From Labrenzia sp. OB1 (GTDB taxonomy: Bacteria > Pseudomonadota > Alphaproteobacteria > Rhizobiales > Stappiaceae), in assembly GCF_001624695.1 (NCBI RefSeq), contig NZ_JSEP01000021.1, positions 1-64,000 on the forward strand: a stretch of 64,000 nt of DNA, written 5' to 3'. A program made the translations under genes and the position numbers. The first letter of the stretch is position 1, and each line of letters starts with the position of its first letter. The notes under the pieces are model-generated. The model worked only from the letters and a program-made list of their open reading frames with translations. It made no database searches and was not told the origin of the DNA. Of this stretch, positions 27,006 through 35,829 are shown piece after piece.

Positions 27006-29003
27006 TCAACGCCGCCGGCCGCCGGTATAGGTCGGCACGTCTTCCCCACCGAAGATCACCCGGTTCGGACTGCGCTCAAAACTCTCCGCGGCGCGCTGGA
27101 TAGACACCAGCGTCCGGTTGAATTGCCCCAGGGCGGAAGCGAAATCGGCGGACCCCTGGGTCGCGAACTTCGACAGGCCACCGGCAATTGAATCCGCACG
27201 GCTTTCAAACGCCACGGCCACTTTTCTGATTGCCTGCGCCGCCAGGGTCGCTTCCTTGATCAGGCCCTCGCCGTCCCCGTCCACCATCGTGGAAACCTTC
27301 TCAACCAGGCTTTCCACACGCACCGACGTGGAATTCAGCGTTGCTGTCATCTGTTTGGCATCGGTGATGATCTGGTCGACGTCCGGCGTGCGCTTTGAAA
27401 GGTCGTCCGTCATGCGCTGCACGTTGTCGGCGGCTTGCCTCGCACTCGCCAGCACAGCCGGTATCCCGTCCTGAGGGCTCGTCAGATCCGCAGCTGCCGT
27501 CTCGATGGAGCCGACGATATTGGAAACCTTGGCGGGATCCACCGCCTTCAGCAGATCGTCCGCGGTTTGCAGCGTCGAGGCAAACCGTGTGGCCGCTTCC
27601 TGAACATCGGTGATCAGCGCAGCAATCCGGTCGTCCTGTCCGCGAACCGTCGCCGAGACCGCTTCGAAATTCTGCACCGTCGCCTTGGTCGAGGCGATGA
27701 TGTCATTGATCTGGGTCTGCTGGTTGTTGATGTTGTCGATAAAGCTGGCGGCACCATCCACCGCGTTGCCGACCTTCTGCGGATCGACATTGGCGACGAT
27801 GTCGTCAACCCGGGCGAGCGAGACGTTCAGACCGTCGGTGAAGCTGCCGACCGAGTTCACGATTCCCTCGACATCAAGCGGATCGATGGCTGCGGCGATC
27901 TCCACGCCCCTGGTCATGATGGCATCGACCTTCACCACCACATCCCTGCTACCGGCGAGAATTTCCGTGATGTCACTGCTGCGCTGTTTGACCGACTCGA
28001 CGATGCCGTTGACATTCTGCATCGTTTCGCTAGTCGCAACGATCAGCTTGTCGATATCGCCAGAACGATTTTCAAGCAGGTCGCCGACAGCAGACGCACC
28101 TTCCATGATACGCGCGACCTGCTCCGGCTTGATCTCGCTGACAATTTTCTTGACCTCGCCAAGGCTGCCGTTCAGGCCCTCGCTGAATTTCTGCAGCTCC
28201 TGCGCCGCGCCGCGGGCGTCGGAAAGAAGAAGATCGATATCCTTGCTGGCATTCCCGAGACTTTCGGAGAACGAGGTGAGATTGTCGACGATCGCGGTGA
28301 CCTTGTCCGAGGGAACGGCGGCCAGCAGGCGCTCACCCTGATCCACGAGAGGTTCCATACGTCCCGACAGGCTCGCAAAAGCCTCCGATGCCTTGCCTAT
28401 GCTCGCCATGAATGTCTTCACGCCGTCCGAGTTCGCGGCCAGGGCGGCGGAGAAGGTTTCCACGTTCTTGATGGTGCTGGTGACGACCGGGCCGTTTTCC
28501 ACCAGGAAGTCATCGACCGTCTTCATGGTGGAATCGGCGCGCTTGAGAACGTCGCGCGCACCGTCGACGATATCGTCGAAGAAGGATTTGTCGGCGTAGA
28601 TGACCGGCACCTTGTCTTCATCGTAATCGCTCAGCAGCAACGGTGACGCAGAGGTACCGCCGCTGAGATCGACATAGGCAACCCCCGTCAGGCCGGTGAA
28701 GTTCAAGGTTGCCTTGGTGTCTTCGCGTACGGGGGTGGTCGGTTTGATGCCCACGGTGGCGACAACCTTGGTCGGGTCGTCCGGAGCGAAATCCAGCGAA
28801 CTGACATCTCCGACCTTGATCCCGTTGAAAAGCACCTGCCCGCCCACGGGCAGGCCGGTGACGGGACCCGGGAAATAGATTTTGACCTGCACGTTCTGGC
28901 GGGATTCCGCCGTCACGGCCAGCCAGTACACGAATCCGAACGCACTGATCAGGACAGCGACCATAAAGGCACCGATCAGAATGTAGTTCGCTCGCGTTTC
29001 CAT
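27006..29003 (-). CDS. MlaD-like MCE protein with long helical extension
   Basis: Periplasmic substrate-handling subunit of an MCE lipid transporter. It has one N-terminal membrane helix (about 8-29), then a single MCE domain (about 38-115: VKIYFPGPVTGLPVGGQVLF, then FNGIKVGDV). A helical C-terminal region of more than 500 residues contains recurring blocks such as VDDFLVENG, VDNLTSFSESLG and IVNSVGSFTDGLN. At 665 residues it is far longer than E. coli MlaD (183). The long helical part may build a tunnel across the periplasm, as in PqiB or LetB-type assemblies. It follows the ATPase gene by 10 bases. Confidence 0.9.
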   Translation of the reverse strand: METRANYILIGAFMVAVLISAFGFVYWLAVTAESRQNVQVKIYFPGPVTGLPVGGQVLFNGIKVGDVSSLDFAPDDPTKVVATVGIKPTTPVREDTKATLNFTGLTGVAYVDLSGGTSASPLLLSDYDEDKVPVIYADKSFFDDIVDGARDVLKRADSTMKTVDDFLVENGPVVTSTIKNVETFSAALAANSDGVKTFMASIGKASEAFASLSGRMEPLVDQGERLLAAVPSDKVTAIVDNLTSFSESLGNASKDIDLLLSDARGAAQELQKFSEGLNGSLGEVKKIVSEIKPEQVARIMEGASAVGDLLENRSGDIDKLIVATSETMQNVNGIVESVKQRSSDITEILAGSRDVVVKVDAIMTRGVEIAAAIDPLDVEGIVNSVGSFTDGLNVSLARVDDIVANVDPQKVGNAVDGAASFIDNINNQQTQINDIIASTKATVQNFEAVSATVRGQDDRIAALITDVQEAATRFASTLQTADDLLKAVDPAKVSNIVGSIETAAADLTSPQDGIPAVLASARQAADNVQRMTDDLSKRTPDVDQIITDAKQMTATLNSTSVRVESLVEKVSTMVDGDGEGLIKEATLAAQAIRKVAVAFESRADSIAGGLSKFATQGSADFASALGQFNRTLVSIQRAAESFERSPNRVIFGGEDVPTYTGGRRR

Positions 29004-29013
29004 CCAGTCCTAC

Positions 29014-29823
29014 CTATACCCGGCGCAACGCCCGTTCACCCCGGAAATACGATTTAATCCAGGAATCATCGTTTTTCATCATATCGTCCAGTGTTCCGAT
29101 TGCCAGAACACGTTTTTTTCCAAGGACAGCGATACGATCGCAGATAGAATGGAGACTATCCAGATCGTGAGTGACCATATAAACAGTCAGCCCGAGGGTT
29201 GAACTGAGATTTGCAATGAGCGAATCAAAGGCCGCAGCGCTGATCGGATCGAGCCCGGACGTCGGCTCGTCCAGAAACACCAAATCCGGATCCAGCGCAA
29301 GGGCGCGGGCCAGGCTGGCGCGCTTGATCATACCACCGGAAAGCTCCGACGGCAGCTTGTCCGCAGCATCCTGCGACAGACCGACAAGCTCCAGCTTCAG
29401 GGTCGCCAGTTCGTCCATCAGTTGCGGCGAAAGCTTCAGGTGTTCGCGCATCGGCACCTGGATGTTCTGCTTCACGGTGAGCGAGGAAAACAGCGCCCCT
29501 TGCTGGAACAGGACCCCCCAGCGGCGCTCGATGGTCTTGCGTTCGGAGTCGGTCGCCGTCGACAGATCGTGTCCGAAGACCGAAATCGCGCCGGCCCGCT
29601 TCTGGTTCAGACCGAGTATCGTCCGCATCAGCACCGACTTGCCGGTGCCAGAGCCGCCGACAAACCCGAGCACTTCCCCGCGGCGCACATCCAGATCCAG
29701 GTTCTGAAGGATGACCTTGCTGCCGAATCCGACGGTAACGCCGCGCACGGAAAGGACATAGTCGGTGCCGTCGCCGGTCGGTTCGACATCGGTCTGGGTA
29801 TATTCGGCTTCGGTCAGCGACAT
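29014..29823 (-). CDS. MlaF-like ABC ATP-binding protein
   Basis: Cytoplasmic ATPase of the MCE system, 269 residues from the ATG at 29823. Walker A GGSGTGKS, signature LSGGMIKRASLARAL and Walker B LVFLDEPTSGLDP are all intact. A longer frame upstream is antisense-like text inside the permease gene and is rejected. The gene starts 9 bases after the permease stop with GGAG in the permease tail, and is followed by the MCE gene after 10 bases. Confidence 0.92.
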   Translation of the reverse strand: MSLTEAEYTQTDVEPTGDGTDYVLSVRGVTVGFGSKVILQNLDLDVRRGEVLGFVGGSGTGKSVLMRTILGLNQKRAGAISVFGHDLSTATDSERKTIERRWGVLFQQGALFSSLTVKQNIQVPMREHLKLSPQLMDELATLKLELVGLSQDAADKLPSELSGGMIKRASLARALALDPDLVFLDEPTSGLDPISAAAFDSLIANLSSTLGLTVYMVTHDLDSLHSICDRIAVLGKKRVLAIGTLDDMMKNDDSWIKSYFRGERALRRV

Positions 29824-29831
29824 GGATCCGG

Positions 29832-30980
29832 TCAAACTCCGATGGCGGCAAAGAATATGGCGAACATGCCGTCCACGACGATAACAAGGAAAATGGCCTT
29901 CACCACGGACATCGTGGTGTGACGTCCAAGTGATTCCGATGAGCCTTCGACCTTCAACCCTTCCACGCAGGCAATCAACCCCACGATCAGCGCCATGAAC
30001 GGCGCCTTCACGAGACCAACGGCCAGGGTCTGGACCGTGATCGCCGCCTGCAACTGTGTGAGGAAAGCCGCCGGCGGAATGTCCAGATAGGCCCATGTCA
30101 CCAGACCCGAGCCCAGCAGGGCTGAAATATCGGCGACAAAGGTCAGGATCGGCAGCGCGATCATCAGAGCCAGAATACGCGGCAGCACCAGAACCTCGGT
30201 CACGCTGAGGCCGATCACATGCAGGGCGTCCACCTCCTCCTGCATGCGCATGGCTCCGAGTTCGGCGGTAAAGGCCGACCCGGACCGGCCCGCCACCATG
30301 ATCGCCGTCAGAATGACGCCGATCTCGCGCAACACCAGGATACCCGCCAGATCTACAACGAATATGTCCGCACCGAACTGGCGGAGATAGAAGCCGCCCT
30401 GTTGCGAAATGATCGCCCCGATCAGAAAGCTCATCAGGGCAACGATAGGCACCCCACCGACACAGCTGCGGTCGAATTGCACCGCGATGGAGATGCCGCG
30501 CAGACGCTTGGGCTGAAGCAGTACGGTCGACAGGACCAGCCCGAGCGAGCCGAGAATGTGCAGCATCGCGAGACCGTCCTTGCCGGCCTCCACCATCTGC
30601 CGTCCGGTAGCCTCAAGAAACCCGAGGATGGACAACCGCGGCACATCCGGTTTCCATCTCGGCGGATGATGCTGCTCGATTTCCTGAAACAATGTCTGCC
30701 GCACAGGCGTGACGCCCGTCAGCTCGACCTTGCGCCCCTCGAACTCAAGCCGACCGCGGGTTCGATGGATCAGCCACGCGCCGCTCGTATCCAGATGCTC
30801 GATGTTGGAAACATCGATCGAGGTCGGCGCGTCCCTGCCAAGCTGCAGGTTGGCGATTTCCTCTTCCGCCTTGCCGATCGTGCTGACAGTCCAATCCCCG
30901 GAGAGGGCAAGACACAAATGATCGGGGCCGTTCGCCTCGATCTGCATCTCCGGCGCGATGTTTTTTTCCAAGAATGCCAT
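29832..30980 (-). CDS. MlaE-like permease fused to STAS domain
   Basis: Inner-membrane permease of the MCE system, 382 residues from the ATG at 30980. Residues about 12-100 are a STAS/MlaB-like domain (LALSGDWTVSTIGKAEEEI, then IDVSNIEHLDTSGAWLI). The rest is the MlaE permease with about five helices and the family blocks LREIGVILTAIMVAGRSGSA and ALHVIGLSVTEVLVLPR. In E. coli the STAS subunit is separate (MlaB); the N-terminal fusion is common in alphaproteobacteria. The first gene of the operon; a frame from 31127 is not supported. Confidence 0.92.
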   Translation of the reverse strand: MAFLEKNIAPEMQIEANGPDHLCLALSGDWTVSTIGKAEEEIANLQLGRDAPTSIDVSNIEHLDTSGAWLIHRTRGRLEFEGRKVELTGVTPVRQTLFQEIEQHHPPRWKPDVPRLSILGFLEATGRQMVEAGKDGLAMLHILGSLGLVLSTVLLQPKRLRGISIAVQFDRSCVGGVPIVALMSFLIGAIISQQGGFYLRQFGADIFVVDLAGILVLREIGVILTAIMVAGRSGSAFTAELGAMRMQEEVDALHVIGLSVTEVLVLPRILALMIALPILTFVADISALLGSGLVTWAYLDIPPAAFLTQLQAAITVQTLAVGLVKAPFMALIVGLIACVEGLKVEGSSESLGRHTTMSVVKAIFLVIVVDGMFAIFFAAIGV

Positions 30981-31230
30981 TCCGGCTGGCTGCCCTCTTG
31001 CCGCTGGTTCACCTCCCCCCGTATACCTGATGGAACAGGTCAGGTCACGGACCCAAAAACGGGAATAGTGCGGTTTGAACGGGTTTGTCCTTTTTCGGGA
31101 CGTGGCCTGATCAAATCCGAACCACATGGAGACAACCGCACTCTGCGGTGCATCGCCCTCCTTGATGTCACTTTTTCTCCGTTCCCGGAACCGTTACCAG
31201 ACCATCGGCAACTTATTGAAAGATCTACCC

Positions 31231-32244
31231 ATGGAAATAGCCCGCCCCTACCTTCTGTTTCTTGGTGATGTTGCAGATGCCCTCGCGGCAAAAACCGCGA
31301 CCGGCATCGTCGATTGGCGCAAAGACTGGTGTATCGGCCAGGTTCGGCTGGACGGATGCGTCGCCGATACCGGTCTTTCCGACATGTCGATTGCGGATGG
31401 AGCCGCTGCCGGTGCGAAGACCTTCGTCATAGGCGCGGTGAATGCGGGCGGACGTCTGCCGGAACATTGGATCGATTCGGTCGTGACGGCGCTGGAAGCG
31501 GGCATGGACGTCGCCTCGGGCCTGCATGTGCGCCTGGGAGATATTCCGGCCATCAGGAACGCGGCCGACAGGAACGGCCGCCAATTGCACGATGTGCGCC
31601 ACAGCAGCATGAGCTTTGCCACAGGCAAGGGCACCAAACGCTCCGGGAAACGCATTCTGGCGGTCGGAACCGATTGCTCCGTCGGCAAGAAATACGCCGC
31701 CCTGGCGATGGACAGGGCAATGAACAAGCGCGGCTACGCCAGCTCCTTCTGCGCCACCGGCCAGACCGGCGTTTTCATTTCCGGGCGCGGTACCTCGCTC
31801 GATGCCGTGGTCGCCGATTTCATTTCCGGCGCCGCGGAATGGCTGTCGCCGGAAACAGACGACAGTCACTGGCAGATCATCGAAGGCCAGGGATCCCTGT
31901 TCCATCCTTCGTTCGCCGGAGTGACGCTCGGGCTGTTGCACGGGTCCCAGCCGGACGGTTTCATCGTCTGCCATGAGCCGACACGCACGAAGATGCGCGG
32001 TGTCGAAACACCACTGCCGACCATTCAGCAGGTCATCGACCTGACGGTTCAATGCGGGCGGCTGACCAATCCGGATATCCGCTGCATCGGTATCGCGGTC
32101 AACACATCCGCCCTGGATGACGACGAAGCGCTCGCCTATCTCGCCAAGGTTGGCGAACAGCATGGACTGCCCGCGACCGACCCTGTCCGATACGGAATGG
32201 AGGTCATCGTCGACAAGGTCTCCGCAGAGTTCGGTGCCCCATGA
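31231..32244 (+). CDS. dgcN: DUF1611 protein, putative D-glutamate N-acetyltransferase (DgcN-like)
   Basis: A 337-residue DUF1611 protein. The N-terminal half has a Rossmann-like fold (PYLLFLGDVADALAAKTATG); the C-terminal half has a P-loop-like block VGTDCSVGKKYAAL (near residue 147), the family signature QIIEGQGSLFHPSF, and SQPDGFIVCHEP. Paired with an enolase-family epimerase, DUF1611 proteins have been assigned as DgcN, which acetylates D-glutamate so that DgcA can racemise it to N-acetyl-L-glutamate in marine bacteria. The ATG at 31231 is chosen because it begins the conserved domain. The stop overlaps the dgcA start in ATGA. Older annotation would call it a conserved NAD/P-loop protein. 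Confidence 0.75.
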   Translation: MEIARPYLLFLGDVADALAAKTATGIVDWRKDWCIGQVRLDGCVADTGLSDMSIADGAAAGAKTFVIGAVNAGGRLPEHWIDSVVTALEAGMDVASGLHVRLGDIPAIRNAADRNGRQLHDVRHSSMSFATGKGTKRSGKRILAVGTDCSVGKKYAALAMDRAMNKRGYASSFCATGQTGVFISGRGTSLDAVVADFISGAAEWLSPETDDSHWQIIEGQGSLFHPSFAGVTLGLLHGSQPDGFIVCHEPTRTKMRGVETPLPTIQQVIDLTVQCGRLTNPDIRCIGIAVNTSALDDDEALAYLAKVGEQHGLPATDPVRYGMEVIVDKVSAEFGAP

Positions 32245-33224
32245 GCCTGTCCGTCAACATTGAAGCCGAAAGCTTTGAAATCGCCGGGGGGTTCAGGATC
32301 TCGCGCGAAACGAGAACCCATGCGCAGGTCCTCGTCGTAACCCTGATGGACGGCGCTCGCACCGGCAGGGGCGAGTGTGTCCCCTATCCACGCTACGGCG
32401 AATCCCTTGAAAGCGTTCAGGCCCTGATTGAGGAAATTGCGCCCGTTCTGAAATCAGGCATGTCCCGGGCGGCGCTCCAGGACGCCATGCCGGCGGGAGC
32501 GGCCCGCAACGCGGTTGATTGCGCCCTTTGGGACCTGGAAGCGAAGAAGGCGGGAAAACAGGCTGCGGAGCTTGCCGGCTTCGGAACCATGAAGGCCGTC
32601 ACAACCGCCTTCACCATCAGTGTCAACTCGCCGGAACTCATGGCGGAAAAAACCGCGGCAGCGGCGCATCGTCCGCTTCTGAAGATCAAGCTGGCGGGTC
32701 CGGGAGATGCCGAACGCATCGCCGCGGTCCGGCAGGCCGCGCCTGACAGCACCCTGATCGTCGACGCCAACGAAGCCTGGGACGCGAGCTGCTTTGAGGA
32801 AAACATGGCCGCCTGCGTGGCTGCCGGGGTCGCGCTCATCGAACAGCCACTGCCGTCGAAAAACGATGGTCTTCTGGCGGAAATTGAGCGTCCGATCACG
32901 ATCTGCGCGGACGAAAGCCTTCATCCCGGCATGGGGGTCGACGGCCTGCGGGACAAGTATGACGCGGTCAACATCAAGCTCGACAAGGCAGGCGGGCTCA
33001 CGGAAGCGATGAAGCTCGTGAAGGCAGCCAGGGAGCAGGACCTCGCGATAATGGTCGGCTGCATGCTTGGCACTTCGCTTGCGATGGCACCAGCAGTGCT
33101 GATCGCCCAGCAGGCGGATTACGTCGATCTCGACGGCCCCCTGCTTCTGGCACATGACAGGTCGCCGGGCCTGAGGTTCGACGGCAGCACGCTTTACCCG
33201 CCGCAACCTGAGCTGTGGGGCTGA
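32241..33224 (+). CDS. dgcA: enolase-superfamily epimerase, putative N-acetyl-D-glutamate racemase (DgcA-like)
   Basis: A 327-residue enolase-superfamily member of the dipeptide-epimerase type. The capping domain is residues 1-120. The barrel shows LLKIKLAG (general-base lysines), VDANEAW (metal Asp), IEQPL (metal Glu), CADES (metal Asp) and the second-base lysine in NIKLDKAGG. Because it overlaps a DUF1611 gene by four bases, the N-acetyl-glutamate racemase role of DgcA is more likely than Ala-Glu dipeptide epimerisation, although sequence alone does not exclude the latter. It is convergent with an MFS gene 15 bases away. Confidence 0.8.
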   Translation: MSLSVNIEAESFEIAGGFRISRETRTHAQVLVVTLMDGARTGRGECVPYPRYGESLESVQALIEEIAPVLKSGMSRAALQDAMPAGAARNAVDCALWDLEAKKAGKQAAELAGFGTMKAVTTAFTISVNSPELMAEKTAAAAHRPLLKIKLAGPGDAERIAAVRQAAPDSTLIVDANEAWDASCFEENMAACVAAGVALIEQPLPSKNDGLLAEIERPITICADESLHPGMGVDGLRDKYDAVNIKLDKAGGLTEAMKLVKAAREQDLAIMVGCMLGTSLAMAPAVLIAQQADYVDLDGPLLLAHDRSPGLRFDGSTLYPPQPELWG

Positions 33225-33239
33225 CCCCAAGGGAAAAGA

Positions 33240-34409
33240 TCAGCCGGCGGATGCCATGTGCCTGCGTATCAACGGTGTCAGCGCAAGCACCATAAACACG
33301 CCGGCTGCGGCAGCCGCGGCCATCACATAGAATGGAAGGTCGGGATTGGTTTCGTAAAGCGCACCGCTTACCCCGAGCCCGATTGCCATCTGTATGCCGA
33401 TGGACGTGGCCAGAAGCCCCTGACCGGTCCCGGACCAACGGCTGGGAACGACCTTTGCCAGCACGGAGAGCGATCCAAGGTGCGCCGCGCCAAAGGTGAG
33501 CCCGTGCAGCAATTGCAGCGCGGCCATCGCAACGAACGTGTCGGCGAACGGAAAAAGCCCCCAGCGGATGACGGAGGCAATGCCGGCCACCAGAAGAAAC
33601 ACCGGCGGGTCCATCCGAATCGGCAATTTTCCGGCGATGGCGAAGAGGCCGATTTCCGCCACCACACCGATTGCCCAGAGAACGCCGATGGTGAAATCGG
33701 GAACATCCATCGCCTGCCAATAGAGCGTGCCGAAACCGTAAAACGCCGCATGGCTCGCCTGGAACAGGCCGAATACGGTCAGCACCGGCCAGAACCAAGC
33801 AGTTGCAAAGGGGGAGGCCTGTTCCGGTGCCTCCGACGCACCAGTCGTTCCGGCGCGTTTTTGCGAGGGCATCGACATGGCCACCAGACCGGTCATCACG
33901 GCGGAAATGACGATCAGCACCAGAATAAGCCAATTCGTGGCCTGTGCGGCGAGCGCGCCGCCCGCCAGCGTCGCCGCGACGAAGCCGGCGGATCCCCACA
34001 GCCGCATCCGGGCATAATCAGTGCCCGTGTTGCGCGCGACATCGAGTGCATAGGCATCGCTCAGCGGCAGAACCGGCGATTGGAACACCATGTATCCGAC
34101 TACGGCGGAACCGATCAAAACGATCTCCGCAGGTCCGGAAAACAGTCCGATAAAAGCCGCACCGGCGAGACTGTAGATCAGGATCGCCAGCCGCCTTTGA
34201 CCTGTTCTGTCGGCGATGTTGGCCAAAAGGGGGCTGGCGGCGATCCGGGTGATCGTACCCGCCCCCAGAATAAAGCCGATATCTTCCGCACTTATCCCGC
34301 GAAATTCGAGAACCACCGGCAAAAACGGCAGGAACAGACCAAACCCGAAAAAATGAACGGCAAAAAGGCCCGAGACCCTTGTGCTGACATTCGGTGACGT
34401 ACGGATCAT
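33240..34409 (-). CDS. MFS transporter (HcaT/PPP-like group)
   Basis: A 389-residue, about 12-helix transporter (first helix VSGLFAVHFFGFGLFLPFL, with ARMRLWGSAGFV near 145). It resembles the MFS group annotated as 3-phenylpropionate permease-like. The start at 34409 begins the transporter; the same frame stays open for a further 1.1 kb upstream, antisense to the CheZ-like gene, and that extension is not coding. Substrate unknown. It is convergent with dgcA, so it is not in that operon. Confidence 0.85.
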   Translation of the reverse strand: MIRTSPNVSTRVSGLFAVHFFGFGLFLPFLPVVLEFRGISAEDIGFILGAGTITRIAASPLLANIADRTGQRRLAILIYSLAGAAFIGLFSGPAEIVLIGSAVVGYMVFQSPVLPLSDAYALDVARNTGTDYARMRLWGSAGFVAATLAGGALAAQATNWLILVLIVISAVMTGLVAMSMPSQKRAGTTGASEAPEQASPFATAWFWPVLTVFGLFQASHAAFYGFGTLYWQAMDVPDFTIGVLWAIGVVAEIGLFAIAGKLPIRMDPPVFLLVAGIASVIRWGLFPFADTFVAMAALQLLHGLTFGAAHLGSLSVLAKVVPSRWSGTGQGLLATSIGIQMAIGLGVSGALYETNPDLPFYVMAAAAAAGVFMVLALTPLIRRHMASAG

Positions 34410-34530
34410 GTGATTAATGTCAAGGTTTGCGCCTAAAGGGATGTTAACGATTTCCGCCTTACCTTTAAGGACAAGTTGTTCGAGGCAGAACAGCATCCGA
34501 TCCCTAAGGCAAGTTGAGATTAGCGTCCAT

Positions 34531-35700
34531 ATGACAGCGGAAGCAAAACCGGAAGAGCCGGAGCTGATCGGCGAAGCCGAATACCATACCCTCGAACAGA
34601 CCCTGCTGGAGTCTGATCGCGGCCGGCGGTTTCTGACCGAATATCTGAATCGGCACAAAACGCCGGAAACCACCGAGATTTTGACGGCAATACAGCGCCT
34701 CGAGAAAGTGGTTACCCGGCAACGCAGTGTGCCCGATCTCGACAAGATCCGACTCGACATCGCCGACATGCATGAGGCGATCGAGCGCACCAAGTCGGAA
34801 ATATCCAACATCAAGGATGAGGGCGACGAGAGCAATCGCTTCGAGGATGCCTCGCACGAACTCGACGCGATCATCACCCAGACCGAAGGGGCAACCCAGT
34901 CCATTCTGGAAGCCGCCGAACAGATCCAGGAAACAGCCTGGGTGCTGCGCGAAAAAGGCGCTGACGATGCGGCCTGCGACGAAATAGACGCAAAGGCCAC
35001 GGAAATCTTCATGGCCTGCTCCTTCCAGGACCTGACCGGACAGCGCACCAACAAGGTCGTGCAGGTTCTCAGGTATCTGGAAAGCCGCATCAATCTGATG
35101 ATCGGCATTTGGGGTATCGAGGAAATGGAAGCCGAAGCGGATGCCGGCCCGGTCGACAACCGCCCGGATGCCCATCTCCTGAACGGTCCGCAACACGAAG
35201 GAAAAGGCGTTTCCCAGACCAACATCGATGAGCTGATGTCTGTCAGCGACGATGTTCTGGACGCGGCTATCAGCGGGACCGAATCTTCTGCACCGGCCAA
35301 GATCCATGCCAGCGATTCAGACGTCGATGCCATTATGGCAAATGGCGACGAACCGATGGGTACCGATGACATCGACGACATGTTCGCGTCTCCCGCCAGC
35401 GGCGGTGCCGGTGAGGAAGCGGCGCCTGACGACGACGCAGCGAGCGACGGCGACCCGGACGCGATGCTCGACGAGGCGGCGATTGAAAAACTGTTCGACA
35501 CGGAAGTCGATGCCGCAGCGGACGAAATAGCCGAAGAAGCCCCCGAAGAAGCTGCCGGGGACGCTCCTGAGGCAGCTGCCGAAGACGCTGCAGAGGAAGC
35601 AAATGCCGACGCAGAGTGGGAAATGACGGAAGAAACGTCAGAGGAAAAGGACGCCTTGGAAGAAATGACTGAAGCCGAGCGTCAGGCACTCTTCAACTGA
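34531..35700 (+). CDS. CheZ-like chemotaxis phosphatase with acidic tail
   Basis: A 389-residue protein. Residues about 35-210 are helical and match CheZ, which dephosphorylates CheY-P. The catalytic block CSFQDLTGQRTNKVV keeps the Asp (D167) and Gln (Q171) equivalent to E. coli D143 and Q147. The last 180 residues are strongly acidic and Ala/Glu-rich, with the repeated pattern EEAPEEAAGDAPE. E. coli CheZ is 214 residues, so the tail is an addition. I start at MTAEAKPEE (34531). No che operon is adjacent; the flagellar locus is 25 kb away. Confidence 0.82.
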   Translation: MTAEAKPEEPELIGEAEYHTLEQTLLESDRGRRFLTEYLNRHKTPETTEILTAIQRLEKVVTRQRSVPDLDKIRLDIADMHEAIERTKSEISNIKDEGDESNRFEDASHELDAIITQTEGATQSILEAAEQIQETAWVLREKGADDAACDEIDAKATEIFMACSFQDLTGQRTNKVVQVLRYLESRINLMIGIWGIEEMEAEADAGPVDNRPDAHLLNGPQHEGKGVSQTNIDELMSVSDDVLDAAISGTESSAPAKIHASDSDVDAIMANGDEPMGTDDIDDMFASPASGGAGEEAAPDDDAASDGDPDAMLDEAAIEKLFDTEVDAAADEIAEEAPEEAAGDAPEAAAEDAAEEANADAEWEMTEETSEEKDALEEMTEAERQALFN

Positions 35701-35723
35701 ACCGTTCGCTCCGTGCGAAAATC

Positions 35724-35756
35724 AAAGGGCGTTGCCGCATGGCAGCGCCCTTTTTA
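35724..35756 (+). terminator. terminator after CheZ-like gene
   Basis: A 13-bp stem with one wobble (35724-35736 with 35741-35753), GCAT loop, and TTTTTAC overlapping the descending arm. It serves the CheZ-like gene; the convergent dehydratase gene starts its 3' end at 35830. Confidence 0.85.
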
Positions 35757-35829
35757 CTTGAGATCACGAACCGCTGCTCCTGGCCGAATCGCAGGATGAT
35801 ACTATCGTGCCTGCAACGGCAGCCAGAGA

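Noticed and set aside
29824..30096. N-terminal extension of the MlaF-like ATPase
   Set aside because: The longer frame runs through the permease gene in another frame and lacks ABC-protein features; the ATG at 29823 begins the family domain.
33240..35501. A 753-residue minus-strand frame joining an MFS transporter to an N-terminal Ser-rich region
   Set aside because: The N-terminal part is antisense to the CheZ-like gene and has low-complexity shadow character; the transporter starts at 34409.
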